A stretch of DNA of 64,000 nt from Apricaphanius iberus (taxonomy: Eukaryota; Chordata; Actinopteri; Cyprinodontiformes; Aphaniidae): assembly GCA_028564705.1 (NCBI GenBank), contig JAPXFQ010000385.1:3224001-3288000 (forward strand), read 5' to 3'. Position numbers and translations under genes: made by a program. Of this stretch, positions 34,426 to 45,540 are shown one piece after another; positions within the stretch are counted from its first letter, which is position 1; each line of letters starts with the position of its first letter. Below the pieces are notes generated by a model. The model was not told the DNA's origin. It saw only the letters and a list, made by a program, of their open reading frames with translations, and ran no database searches.

Positions 34426-35054
34426 TAGTGTAATCTGGTAAAGGTAATATGGAGGGCGTGTTTACATTAATCATTTTTATTCGTAAGTAAGTAGTATAGG
34501 ATGATTTATTTTTGGTGTGGTATTTAGTTAATAAATGTTTAATTAGTAAACTGAATCAAACGTCTGTTTTCTTTTATTCTGAGTGTGTGTGTGAATTATT
34601 GCAAAGAATTCATTTCCTTCAGATAAGGTATTTTGGTAAAATAACTAATAATCACTAATAATTAGTCTAACTTAATAAGACTGTTGTTGATAACGAACTA
34701 TTGATTAGATATATACATTTTTGTCAGTTTTTGGTGGAAAAACTGAATGGTGCCTCGTTAATAATTTGAAGAAATTATTAAATTAATAATTTATGAATTA
34801 CTTAATTAATATTCTTGGAATAACCAAATAGACCATAACCTTTATACATTTTTAATTGATAATTACACTACAAATACATGCTTAGAAGTGCTTGTGTTTT
34901 TGTATGTTTGCACAAAGTGCCACAGCAATTTCATAATGTTGTAAATCTGCTCAACATTTTGCAATAAAACATTTTCTGATTCTGACTACAATACAGAAGT
35001 TTAGATTAAGTTATCTTAATGTGTAAGAATGCCCAAGTGAAACTTCAGAGCAAA
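34426..35054. other. Intergenic DNA, nothing recognised
   Basis: Very AT-rich sequence with many ATTA/TAAT steps around 34640-34860. No feature is identified. Confidence 0.5.
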
Positions 35055-35120
35055 GTACAATTCAAATGTTGTGTCAAGACTTGAAAATTGCTGTTCATGG
35101 ACACATATCTTCTGATTTGA
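35055..35120 (+). mobile_element. Tc1-like transposase fragment
   Basis: GTCAAGACTTGAAAATTGCT followed by GTTCATGGACACATATCTTC and TGACTTGAACTT matches the region just after the P-I-E-N-x-W block of the common Tc1-like family (W-Q-D-L-K-I-A-V-H). It is a very short remnant. Confidence 0.55.
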
Positions 35121-35304
35121 CTTGAACTTCAGGAATTTAGACATATTTTAGGGGGAAAAAAGTAGGTATAGATTTGGTAAATACCTGCCCCAATGACTTG
35201 CTTGCAGATGTCATTGTAATGAAAAATGACTGTAGAGTGTGTGTCCCCCCCCCACACACACACTTTAGATTCAATTATTATTTGCTACTTTGTGTTGGTT
35301 CTAT

Positions 35305-35534
35305 CAGCATGTTTCTCAACCCTGGTCCTCAAGACCCACTTTCCAGCATGTTTTATGTTCTTCACTGCTGCAAAACACTTTGCATTTACTTCAACAAATG
35401 GATGATTAATGTGTTACTTCAGCATTTGATGGAATGTAGTAGGTAGCTATCGTTTGAATCAGATGCACTGGAGTTTAGACACATCTAAAATATGAAGGAC
35501 TGTGGGCCCTGGAGACCAAGGTTGTGAACCACTG
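35305..35534. mobile_element. hAT-like MITE, about 230 bp
   Basis: The left end CAGCATGTTTCTCAACCCTGG followed by TCCTCAAGACCCAC is an imperfect inverted repeat of the right end GTGGGCCCTGGAGACCAAGG followed by TTGTGAACCACTG. Ends reading CAGxGGTTCTCAACC are typical of fish hAT elements. No convincing 8-bp duplication is left. Confidence 0.6.
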
Positions 35535-37271
35535 GTGTATCACATGAAATCCAAATAAAATGTGCTGTGGCTTGCGATTGAACTGTAAATAATGGTTGTG
35601 GATCATTTTGCCAGCAGTGCAAATAACTTGCCACCAGCTAATCTTTTGGTTTTAACTCAAGCATTGCATGTTCAACTATTTTATGTTGTCAGTAAGTCAG
35701 TCAGTTACCCTGGGCACAAAAAAAGAGAATGAACAAAAAGGTAATTGCATACCAGCCAAAGAGATGTTGATTAGACATTTACTGGGGTGCAATAAATTTA
35801 AGTAAGTAAATCACATTTAATCAAAATCAAGTCATACATTACTCAAGTTAGTGAGGCCACCAGTTGATCATGCCGGAAATCTGATTTGCAAGAGGGGAAT
35901 GAAAATAGAAGGGGGATGTTGCACTCGCAGTGCTTAACTACAGCTACACAGATGAGAAATTAGGCCAGAGTAAGAACAAGAGGCTCTCTGCGATGTGTTT
36001 GGGCTCAGTGTTGGTATTTGGTGGAGGCCCTTGAGCTGAAGTAGGTAAGTGCTTGTGAGGCTTTGTTTGGATCATTTTCTGATGGTTGTGAAAGGTGAAC
36101 AATTGCAAATGGGTGTGGTATTACATGTGGTTGTTTGTCTATGTGCATTGTAAAGGAGGATGTGTCACAGCAGAAGCACTATTGTTTCTTGCTCCCCTCT
36201 GCTCTTCCTTCAGTCCTTCCTTCCCCCTAGGTGGGGACAGCAAACAGGGATAGCCTTCCTCAACAGGCCTATGCAGAAATCGCCTGTGGAGGCTGGTGGG
36301 TGAAAAATAAGACTGCTTGGCTATAAGAGGCCAACAAAGAATTCAGCACCAGGGGCCATGCTGTGCTTTACCATGCTATGCCTCAATTTAGTGCCACTCC
36401 CCACCACACCATTAAAAATGACAAATGCTCCCATCAACTTCTTTCCCAGGTTAGCAACTGCTGCCTGGTGCTTCGGAAGACCCGTGTCTGCCCCAGTTCA
36501 TCAGTTTGCCACAACTAGAACAACCATTTATTATGTGCGTGTCAACTTTCATTTACAGCAGATTTGATTTCTGTCATTGTAAAAGGTTAGGAGTTCAATC
36601 ACGAAGGGACACACAAAAAGGACAACATAAAAAACTGATGGAAATAAGCAGTACAAATATTTATGTGAAAACGATATTCCTTCACAGTAAACATACTCAC
36701 TATTTTATAAAGAGCCTAAATTCCAACTTCTTGAACTTTCAGCAATAAATAGTTTCTAGTATTTAATTATACAAATTCAAAACACAAATAATAAAAGATA
36801 CTGATTCTAAATTTTTGGCACAGCTAGTGGGCCAGTTTAGATAGAAAATAGATTGGGTTTCAGATATTGTTTTCTGAATTTTTTCTCCCTTTCTTGCTAA
36901 ATGAAGTGTGAGATTTGTACATGCAGTGCATTGAGGGCCAGACACAAGACTTTCAAGTGATTTGAAGAGATTAAGAGATCATGAAGCCTATAGCCTATCC
37001 TTTGAGGTGTTTTTACAAGCCTCCTCTTGATCTAAAAGGTGTTTTTTTATTTATCTTCGGGTTTTTCGGGATGGTGAGACTTTCCTTGCAGAGGTCCGGT
37101 ATAATTTGTTAAAACAATTCTGGTATTTTTCCATTATTTTACAAATTTATTTTTGCACTGTATGATCAGCTAAAATCTGAGCTTTGGAAATGGTCTTCTT
37201 TGTATGCAACCTTTCTTTTCCTCAATTCAACTTGGAGGGCTAAAATCTGTTGTAACTCTAAAGTTTAGAGG
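35535..37271. other. Intergenic DNA, nothing recognised
   Basis: No exon or repeat is identified. Short open frames at 36358-36748 lack any domain or splice context. Confidence 0.5.
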
Positions 37272-37355
37272 ATCTCAAGGAAATTTCAATCGAATGCAAC
37301 TGGACTTGGTAATTTGCGGGGGGCCAGTTGCGTTCGATTGAAATTTCCTTGAGAT
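37272..37355. repeat. 32-bp inverted repeat (hairpin), 20-base loop
   Basis: The left arm 37272-37303 (ATCTCAAGGAAATTTCAATC then GAATGCAACTGG) pairs with the right arm 37324-37355 with one mismatch. The flank ATAACCATGACCTGGATGAA looks like part of a dispersed fish repeat, so this is more likely a foldback repeat fragment than a microRNA gene. Confidence 0.8.
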
Positions 37356-38065
37356 AACCATGACCTGGATGAATGAGAATATTCACAGGCTCATAGTTAA
37401 GAGGACTTTTTCTCTGAATGTGTCACATATTCCTTTTCAGAAATCTGATGCAGATTTCACATTTTGGTGTTTTTGATCTTAAGTAGGATATTTTTTATCC
37501 TACAACTTTTGCTTTTCAAACATATTTTTACCCATGGCTGGAGAATACATTGTTGTGCCTCACCTTCAAAGCAAATCTTGATCTCTTTTTTCAACATTTC
37601 TTTAAATCCAACAAAAAACAAAAACTAAATGTTATTTTAGTCTTCCAGATCTTATCTTTTCCTTGTTTTCTTTCTGCATAAAACCATTCTTCATTGTGTC
37701 TTTGTCGATAGCTGTCATCTGGATTGTAATATACAATGTGATTGACAGTTCTTTAGAAAAGCCCTTGGCTGCTGTTAGCTGGGATATGTTTTAAGGACTG
37801 CGCATTTACAAGACTTTTAATTAACACCCATTTTTTATTTTCCAACTATGCTTCAAGCATGTGTTAGCCTTGACAGGTTCTGAGATTCTTGTATTATTTA
37901 TATTATAATTAATAAAGCCACTCCATGATTTCTTTAAAGAAAGTAAACTGTTTTTAATGTTTTAGCTTTAGTGTTTAGGGGTTCATTTTATCATTGGGTT
38001 CTTCAGACAAAAGTATGTTACAGTGACTTGAAAAAAAAAATAACTCCCAAGCTTTATTTAACTGA

Positions 38066-38219
38066 AAGCTGTAGAGCAGTTTAAAACAAGGCTAGTTTAT
38101 AAAGCTATTTTCCAAACTTTGAACATCTCATGGACTATTATTCAATCCATAACCTGAAGGTGGAAAAAGTCTGGTGCAACTGCAAATGTACCTACATATA
38201 GCTGTCCACCTAATCCCGC
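38066..38219 (+). mobile_element. Tc1-like transposon, left part of an interrupted copy
   Basis: GAGCAGTTTAAAACAAGGCT, TTTATAAAGC, CAAACTTTGAACATCTCATG, TTCAATCCATAACCTGAAGG and GTGCAACTGCAAATGTACCT follow the N-terminal transposase coding region of the common Tc1-like family. The copy is interrupted at 38220 by the ACTAGT-rich element and resumes at 40043. Confidence 0.75.
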
Positions 38220-40042
38220 TATGGAAAGCTGTTTGAGCATTTATTACATATCTTTGAAATCAAACTTTAGGTCCATGTACTAGTACACACTTTGTTCTCA
38301 CTAGTAAGACAATTTGGCACATTAGTATAAAGACTAGGGTGCACTAGTATAACGATGGTGTCTTACTTGTAACATTTTTTCCACTTCTAGTGCCACTTTT
38401 GGCCTACTAGTATGCAATCAACCCTTACTAGTAAACTGCTGTGCAGCACTGGTGAAACAACTAGACCTAACTAGTAGGCACGTGTCACGCACTAGTAGCC
38501 TCCCGGACCCAACTAGTATCGCCAAAATGCCCACTAGTAGCACTAGTGAGGCATTTTTGACCTTACTAGTGCTACTAGTAAGATACAAAATGTCCACTAG
38601 TACTACTAGTGGGGTGTGTTTCCCTTACTAGTACTACTAATAACAGTGAGAATGCACACTAGTAGTACTAGTGAAAGCCAACATGAACACAGGTAGTAGT
38701 AGTGAACATTTTGGGCCTTACTAGTAGTACTTGTAAGCTTAAACAAAACCCACTAGTACTACAAGTGTACTTTTTCGATACTACTTGTAAGGGCAAGAGA
38801 AACCACTAGTAGCACTAGTAGCGTATTTAGGATCTTACGAGTGCTACTAGTGAGGGCTAAAGTGTCCACTAGTAGCACTAGTGGAATTAATTTTAAAAAA
38901 TGCTAATGAGGGGGTGTGGGAAGCATGCACTGACGCTTCTTCCTATTGGCTCTTCAGAAAGAATCAACACCCAGACAAGATTTAACCCTATAAAGCCTGA
39001 TTAACTTTCACTGTTGTTGTTGCTGTTAGCAATAACAATATTGATATTTAATAATATCATTAAAAATAACTATTATACATATATAATAAAGATAATTAAG
39101 TTAATCTAATATATCTCAGAGTGGAATATAATTAATGTTTATGTCACAGGCATTACTGTCTCATCATGGGGAAGTTCAAGTTGCTACATCAAATATCCGT
39201 TAGTGCTGTTTGTGAAAGAGAAAAATTAAATTACAACTGGCACTCTTACCTTTTTACATAACCTACAATGGTTATTTGTTGATTATACAATGAATTTGAC
39301 AGTCAGGTTCAAGTGTACACCTATGTTTCATAATTATTCACTGTCCTAAAGACTTAAAACAATCCTTTGGAAACTTGTTTGATTTCGGCACCCACTAGTA
39401 GCACTAGTGTGCATTTAAAGGCCACTGGTAGCACTAGTGGGAATTTAAAGGCCACTAGTAGCACTAGTAGACATGTTGAGGCCACTAGTAGCACTAGTAG
39501 GCATTTAAAGGCCACTAGTAGACATGTTGAGGCCACTAGTAGCACTAGTAGGCATGTTGAGGCCACTAGTAGCACTAGTGTGCATATAAAGGCCACCAGT
39601 AGCACTAGTAGGCATGTTGAGGCCACCAGTAGCACTAGTAGGCATGTTGAGGCCACCAGTAGCACTAGTAGGCATGTTGAGGCCACTAGTAGCACTAGTG
39701 CTCATTTAAAGGCCACTAGTAGCACTAGTGGGCATTTTGGCGATACTAGTTGGGTCCGGGAGGCTACTAGTGTGTGACACATGCCTACTAGTTAGGTCTA
39801 GTAGTGTCACTAGTGCTGCACAGCAGTTTACTAATAAGGGTTGATTGCATACTAGTAGGCCAAAAGTGACACTAGTAGTGGAAAATATATTACAAGTAAG
39901 ACACAGTCGTTATACTAGTGCACCCTAATCGTTATACTAGTGTGCCAAATTGTCTTACTAGTGAGAACAAGGTGTGTACTATTACATGGACCTAAAGTTT
40001 GATATCAAAGACATGTAATAAATACTCAAACGGCTTTCCATA
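38220..40042. mobile_element. ACTAGT-rich transposon with about 330-bp inverted ends and TA duplication
   Basis: The 1819-bp element (38222-40040) starts TGGAAAGCTGTTTGAG and ends in the inverse, CTCAAACGGCTTTCCA, with TA on both sides (38220-38221, 40041-40042). The inverted ends stay alignable for about 330 bases (38222-38550 against 39712-40040) with few mismatches. ACTAGT occurs about 50 times, mostly as ACTAGT-NNN-ACTAGT pairs. Between the ends are irregular pairs on the left, about 500 bp of unique AT-rich DNA (38890-39390), and twelve tandem 30-bp units on the right. No transposase is encoded. The flanks are two halves of one Tc1-like copy, so the borders are confirmed independently. 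The TA duplication allows a Tc1/mariner-type mobiliser, but the family is not identified. Confidence 0.9.
39392..39742. repeat. 30-bp tandem repeat array inside the ACTAGT element
   Basis: Eleven full units and one 21-base unit, consensus CCACTAGTAGCACTAGTAGG followed by CATGTTGAGG or CATTTAAAGG. Since 30 is divisible by three and the unit lacks stops in several frames, long open frames appear on both strands. These are not genes. Confidence 0.9.
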
Positions 40043-40690
40043 CTTAATATGTTGGCGAGACATGAAGTCAGGGAATCCGAGTGGCAGTCATGATAGCTAC
40101 TGTGAATTAGCTGCAGAGATCCAGAGCTCAGAAGGTTAAATATTCTGACAGAAAAAGTCTTTGTTGAAAACTCCACAAATCTACCCTTTATGTGAGAATT
40201 GCAGAAAGAAAGCAATGGTTGAAAGAAAAGCATAGGGAGTCCAAATTCCAGTTTCCCATAAGACTTGTGGGGGACATAGGCCTACTGTCTGAAAAAAACA
40301 TGCCCTCATCAGACGATATGAAACCGAAGTGTTTTGGGCACTGTGCAAAACACTGAGTGGCAAAAAAATATTTTGCGTTATCATTCTAAATGCACCAACT
40401 CTGCTGTGAAACATGGTGACAACATCATGCTGTGAAGATGGTTTTCCTTACGAAGGGACAGGAATGCTGGTTGGGGTTTATGGGAAGCTATATGGAACTG
40501 AATACAAGACTGTCCTTGATATAAATCTGTTGGTGAAAAAGTCTTAAGACTGAAGCGATGGATTAGCTTGAAGGAAAACAGCATCAAAACCAGTAAAGGT
40601 CCAGATCTGGAGTTCAGATCTTGACAAAATGTGAAAAAAATACTTATGCATTATGGTCACTCATTAATATTTATAAGCTACACCAGAAAT
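40043..40690 (+). mobile_element. Tc1-like transposon, right part of the interrupted copy
   Basis: This continues the copy at 38066-38219: TAGCTGCAGAGATCCAGAGC, ACTCCACAAATCTACCCTTT, AAGCAATGGTTGAAAGAAAA, then AVKHGDNIML (a mutated VKHGGGSIMLWG block) near 40405, and GGAATGCTGGTTGGGGTT. The sequence is decayed with frame breaks throughout. It fades out after about 40640. Confidence 0.75.
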
Positions 40691-41330
40691 GTAAAGTCCA
40701 ACCTCATTCATTAGGCTGGGAAAAAACTAAAACAAGTGAAAATTATCTAGGCCAGTGTGCTACAAAGAGACAGCGCTGAAGTATTAGTAGCCTGGAGTAA
40801 AATCCGGCCTATTCAGGCTGAAGATTAACAACTCCATTCCAGTTCTCCAGCTCTGGGGACTTGGGGGGACGTTTCTAGTTCAAGACAGGTGTATGATTCT
40901 GGGCTACAGGGCGGGAACTGCCTTTTCCTCCGTTGAAGCAGAGTCTGGTCCTCTATGTCCCTGCAGGTAAAGACCCATTGTGCAGACCATCTGTTGCAAC
41001 ACACGCACACACAAAAAAGAAGGTGAGAGGTCTATGGTGAGAATGAAATTGATGTGCAATGCCTGTTAAATAGCATTAGGAGGTGAAGCTAAATTTGTCA
41101 AAGCTATTAGAGATGCAAATGTACTCTGTTTGTGTGAACTATGAGGAAGTTGGATGAATATGGTACTTTATAATCGAAATTACTTGACTTGATCAGGAAT
41201 TTGTCAAACAATTAGGCAATGCATACATTTAAAATGAGAACAGCATTTGTAGGTAACAGTGAAGGATCTTAAGCAGGCTCCTATAGGAGACAATATTGTT
41301 GCTAAACTGTTATATTCTCAGCGACATGCA
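40691..41330. other. Intergenic DNA upstream of the second gene
   Basis: No feature is identified. It lies between the Tc1-like remnant and the GC-richer upstream region of the second gene. Confidence 0.5.
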
Positions 41331-41827
41331 GGAGAGCGCCTTAAAAACACGAGCCCTTAGTTAAGATGGTATGCAGTAGCACTTATACGCCGAGTGGTGG
41401 CGTCATGTCCCTGCAGTGCATCGGGGAGCCGATTCAAATAGGTCAAAGAAAAGTTTTGTGTTTTGACAATGCAAAGTAGGCGGAGCGGCGACTTGGCCAT
41501 TGGTTAGTGAGTTTCAGCTACCGTCTTTGATTGGTCCTAGCCTTTTAATGAGTCCGTGAGCATGCAACATCGGGTCTCCCCCCCATAGCCACTCCTCGGC
41601 CCCCCTCCCGCAACCCATCCTTCCTCGCCTCCCCATCGCCACGCACCCCCCTCCTCGTCCCCTGTACTTCGTTTATCCCCTTGCGCTGATTGTCACACAT
41701 TGTTTACTACGGCTTGAAATGTGACTCACAACAGAGGCTGTCTGCTGGAGTACCGCTCTGACAAAGCGAAGGATTTCTTTTCTTGACGCGCGCCGTGCGT
41801 CTTGATAATTTTTTTTGGAAGGGACAC
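41331..41827 (+). promoter_or_regulatory. Promoter-like region and 5' UTR of the second gene
   Basis: This stretch is clearly richer in G+C and CpG than its surroundings. It contains two inverted CCAAT boxes (ATTGG at 41499-41503 and 41530-41534), a GC-box-like GGCGGAG near 41480, and a long C-rich tract at 41578-41670, without an obvious TATA box. It ends directly before a signal-peptide exon. A CpG-type promoter with transcription start somewhere after 41.55 kb is the natural reading, but the start site cannot be placed. Confidence 0.6.
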
Positions 41828-41915
41828 ATGTTTGGGGAGACTAACCCTTCTGCAATGTCAGTGGATTTGTTTGCGTTTTTATCCGTCCTGATCATCACAT
41901 CCTCCGCAATGGAAG
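41828..41915 (+). CDS. First coding exon of a secreted or membrane protein gene (possibly an EphB-type receptor)
   Basis: The exon encodes MFGETNPSAMSVDLFAFLSV, LIITSSAME and one base of the next codon, followed by a GTAAAT donor at 41916. The second ATG (41855) has G at -3 and puts the hydrophobic signal-peptide core right after the start. The first ATG has C at -3. Either may be used. The phase-1 intron after a signal peptide is typical of receptors and adhesion proteins. EphB receptors end their first exon at a similar place (Ala-Met-Glu-Glu, with the second Glu codon split) and have very long first introns, so an ephb gene is a reasonable guess. No second exon lies within the window, so this is inference only; other receptor families are possible. 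Confidence 0.6.
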
Positions 41916-44900
41916 GTAAATCATCAATTTGGAAGTTAATAGCTCTTCTTGCTGTAAATGTGACAAAACGCTGCTTTTAAATAAACAGGGTGCGTTGTGT
42001 GTCTTTGGAGCGGGGATATGTATTTCTGCTGGGGAGCGCCTGCATCTCCCCGGCGTTAAGGGATGTTATACACGTGGGTCGAAGCGTTTTGCTTTGGCTC
42101 CTCTGTCTTTATCTAGGATCAGCATCCTCTTGCAGCGGTGAACGCCGCTCACACTTGTTTAAATGACTAACATAACTTTGTGTCATTTTAAAGACGTTTA
42201 TAAAGACGTAATTGCTACGGTAGGCACTGCAAACGCCACATAGATATGATTTTTCTGTTTTGTACTTTCGTTTATTATGAAAAGAGCAATTACTTTTTCC
42301 CTCAGTGTAGCACAACAGACTTTTTTGCAATTGCCCGATTTCAATCACGTTTTCTCATTAAAATTTGAAATTATATTAGGTGTTGTTGATAAAATCGTCC
42401 TGCATCTACAGAGGATGAGATTAACTCCTGTAGACCCAGAATTCTGTTCTGATGGGAAATAATGCATGTAAATGCACATCTTTCTCCTGTTTACAGTTTT
42501 GCATCTTTCTTTTTTCCCCTTTCTGACACACTCTTCTTGACAAACTGGGCCTCCACTTGTACAGTAGCCATCATCCCCTCAGTCAAACATGTTTTTAATT
42601 TCCTCTGTGTTACCTCATGGGACAGGACTCGGGGCTGTGTGGCCTCAGCCAGTGTATCTGCTGGGTGGATAAAACCTGTTCCCTCTCGTTGTGGTTGTGG
42701 AGCCCTTATCATTTATGATGTTTCCTCCTTTGTCAATCATAGACAAGAACACACTAACTTCTGCTTATATACACCTTCCTTATAAATCAGCTGGATCAGA
42801 ATTAGTTTTCTCATACACAGGTTTTCTCTTTAATCATTCACTAGCCTGCTCCTGGATCTTTCCCAGGTCTGGGATATGCTCAGTAATTTGGCTGTAGCTT
42901 TCTTGTTTGTGCTAATCACAGCACAGGCTACAGATACTAAAGCAAGGGATCAAATTGCTATGTCTTCAAGAGTGGATACTTTTGTGTTTTTTTTTTTTTT
43001 TTGCTTTTCATGTTAAATCACTGTAAACAGAAGTTGAGAAGCTAAATTGGAGTGAAAAAAAGTGACATTTTTTTGCATACTAAAGGGTGTGGGATGAGAA
43101 AGAAGCAGATGGGTATATAGAGGTGGCCCCTGGGTTACCTCCCTACCAAAGAATAAAGTAATTTTCTTGTTTGGGTTGCTAATTGAAAGTAGGTGGCCCC
43201 ATGGGAAGGTTAAAATCTTCACTGATCTCAACTCCAATCTGCTGCTGCTTTTTTTCTCTAATACACAAGTGAGAAAGTGGAGTCTCTGACCCCATTATCT
43301 CTGCCCTTCCTGGCTTCTATTGATCTGATTATGAATCCAAATTAAATTATGAAAGCAAAAACTCATGGAGCCATGTGTGTTTGCATATGTCTGGGTATTT
43401 TTTCTAATGTGGTTATATGAATTCATGCTTAAAATAATTGATTTATCTGACCTCTGTCTTCACACTCATTACTCTGATTTACGGCTAATAACATTATTGA
43501 TAAAACAGTCAACTTTGGAATACAAGTTACCAGAGGTAAATATTTTTAAGAGCTTTTATATGTTAGGGGCAGTTAAGCATATGAAATAAAAGTTGGAAGC
43601 AAGGTTGCTGTAGTCTATATAAAAGTGTAGAAATGTTGGTTTGGTAAAAAAGGGTTGCAAAAATTATTTTAAAAAAAGGTTGCAAACATTAAGCGGATGC
43701 CCATCTCTAGCAGTGGAAAAACATCCATTGTAATTTTAGGAGGATTAACAGGAAGTAATGCATATGATTGTGAGTCAAAATAAAATGTACACAGCACACC
43801 ACAGCAGCAGCGGTCACAAGGCTACACCCTGTTCATGAACGATACGGTCTAATATTAAATGCACTGATGATTTCTAGAACCTTGGACTGTTAGAGGTGTA
43901 TTTTTGAGTTTATAGCACTTGAAGCCACACGTGACTGTAAAGGAAGTTTTAATTATAATGCTGGGTAAACAAATCTGATTGACAGTACTATTGTTTAAAT
44001 TGTAAATATTACTGTACATTAATGCTTGCCATCGACAAAATAAAATTTTATTTATGTTTGTACTTAATATCTTTTATTAAAAGATCATAAATTATGTGTT
44101 GAAATCCACAAATTTATAAAAATGTCCCAATTTAGAATATCTCCTAAATTAAAATCAGCTTAATATTCAATGGAAGTGTCTGGAATGTTTTTGGAAATAC
44201 TATACAAAATTTATTTCCGATTTACAATAAAGTATCTATATTTAGGTTATTATTTAGATCACTGGGGAGACATCTCAGACATTATATAAAACATGCCGAT
44301 ATTTTTTAAACATATTGGTTTCCTCATTTCATTTCCCCTGCCTTATTAACCTGCATGCCTGCTCCTCTTTAAACTTAACATATTTCCTTTTTCCCCTACA
44401 CAAATTATGTTCCTTACAGTTTTTGCCACCAGTTTATCCATTTGACTCTGGTCTTCTTCTTTCCCATCATGGTGCTGCAGAGATTGGTCTTCAAACAGTA
44501 GCAGCAAAAGTCATTCTCCTACGCTTGCAGAGTCATTGCTTATTTCTGTTTGCCCTTAAACCAATTAGGCTTAGATAAACCCACTCATTTAACGGCCCAG
44601 AACGGGGTGGTAGAGAGAGGAGGAGGAGGAACTGAGGGAAGGGGGGGATTAAACACAGTGGCTTGAAAATAGGCAGGGACAGATAGAGATGAAAAGATGA
44701 CAGAGGCACAAGAGAAGAGGTAGGAAGTATACGGTAGTCATGTTTCACAAATGAGAAGACTGATAGAGAAAAAAGGTAAATGAAGTTAAAAAAAAGCGGA
44801 AAATGGTGATGGTAGATTCCTAAGTCAGGCTACTCCATGATGTAAAACACAGCTTCTTTTATATGAGCCGGATTTGAATATGTTAGCAATACTTTGTAAA

Positions 44901-45310
44901 CAGTCCCACAGGTTGATGTGTACATGTATTACAGAGCAGTAATGATTTATCCTTAGAGGATGCATTGAAGAACACAACAGCTTTGTCAATAAATAATATG
45001 ATAGTATACAGTAGATTGATCAGGTGTCTTATTATCTAAAGATTATTCTCATCCTCATCTGTACTTTTGAACTGACTTTGAAAAAATAATGATGTATTTA
45101 GGGGCTTTTTCTGTTAATTTCAGAGCTATGAATTTCCTTGGAATTTGGCATTAGTAAATTTGTGTTTCCAAATTTTAGTTCAGAAGAGTTTAACTAATAT
45201 TGGAGAACGTTAAACATACAATCTCTGTTTTTGACACAAAAAAAACTTTAGTGACACCAGGAGCAGTTGTCCGTTGTCTGTATAGGAGGGAATAGAAATT
45301 GAAATAATTT
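41916..45310 (+). other. Probable intron 1 of the second gene, first part
   Basis: No further exon found. The first several hundred bases remain fairly CpG-rich. Open frames at 42462-42785 and 42277-42462 have no domain. A run of T lies at 42988-43002. Confidence 0.5.
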
Positions 45311-45540
45311 GTGGACTATAAGGCACACTTGACTATAAACCAAAAAAGCCAATTTTAGGAAAAAACCCACAAATGTGTACATATACAAACTGCACTGCAG
45401 GTGTTTTAACGTTTAATTCCCATTTGTAAGGGTTTTTGTAGAGTGGATTGTCAGAAAAGTGATTGGTGTTTGGGGAAGCTTTGATTTCATTAACATTTAA
45501 ACACGGTAGAAAGACCTCAGCCATCCTCTTCTGTGTTATC
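45311..45540 (+). mobile_element. Dispersed repeat beginning GGACTATAAGGCACAC, copy 1
   Basis: It begins GTGGACTATAAGGCACACTT and shares CACAAATGTGTACATATA, CAGGTGTTTTAACGTTTAAT and GTGATTGGTGTTTGG with the inverted copy at 59150-59404. The TATTTTCCGGACTATAAGxC terminus is common in fish genomes and probably marks a DNA transposon end. Confidence 0.65.

Noticed and set aside
39392..39742. Possible CRISPR-like array of regular repeats
   Set aside because: Units are directly adjacent 30-bp tandem repeats with no unique spacers, in vertebrate DNA inside a transposon. This is a minisatellite.
39354..39777. Open frames of 136 and 113 codons on opposite strands encoding Thr/Ser-rich and Leu/Val-rich repeats
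   Set aside because: They are products of the stop-free 30-bp repeat inside the ACTAGT element. Open frames on both strands at once, with the repeat unit a multiple of three, point to chance.
42462..42785. 107-codon + frame after the second gene's first exon
   Set aside because: It has no recognisable domain, and the antisense frame is also open. The location inside the probable first intron gives no support for an exon.
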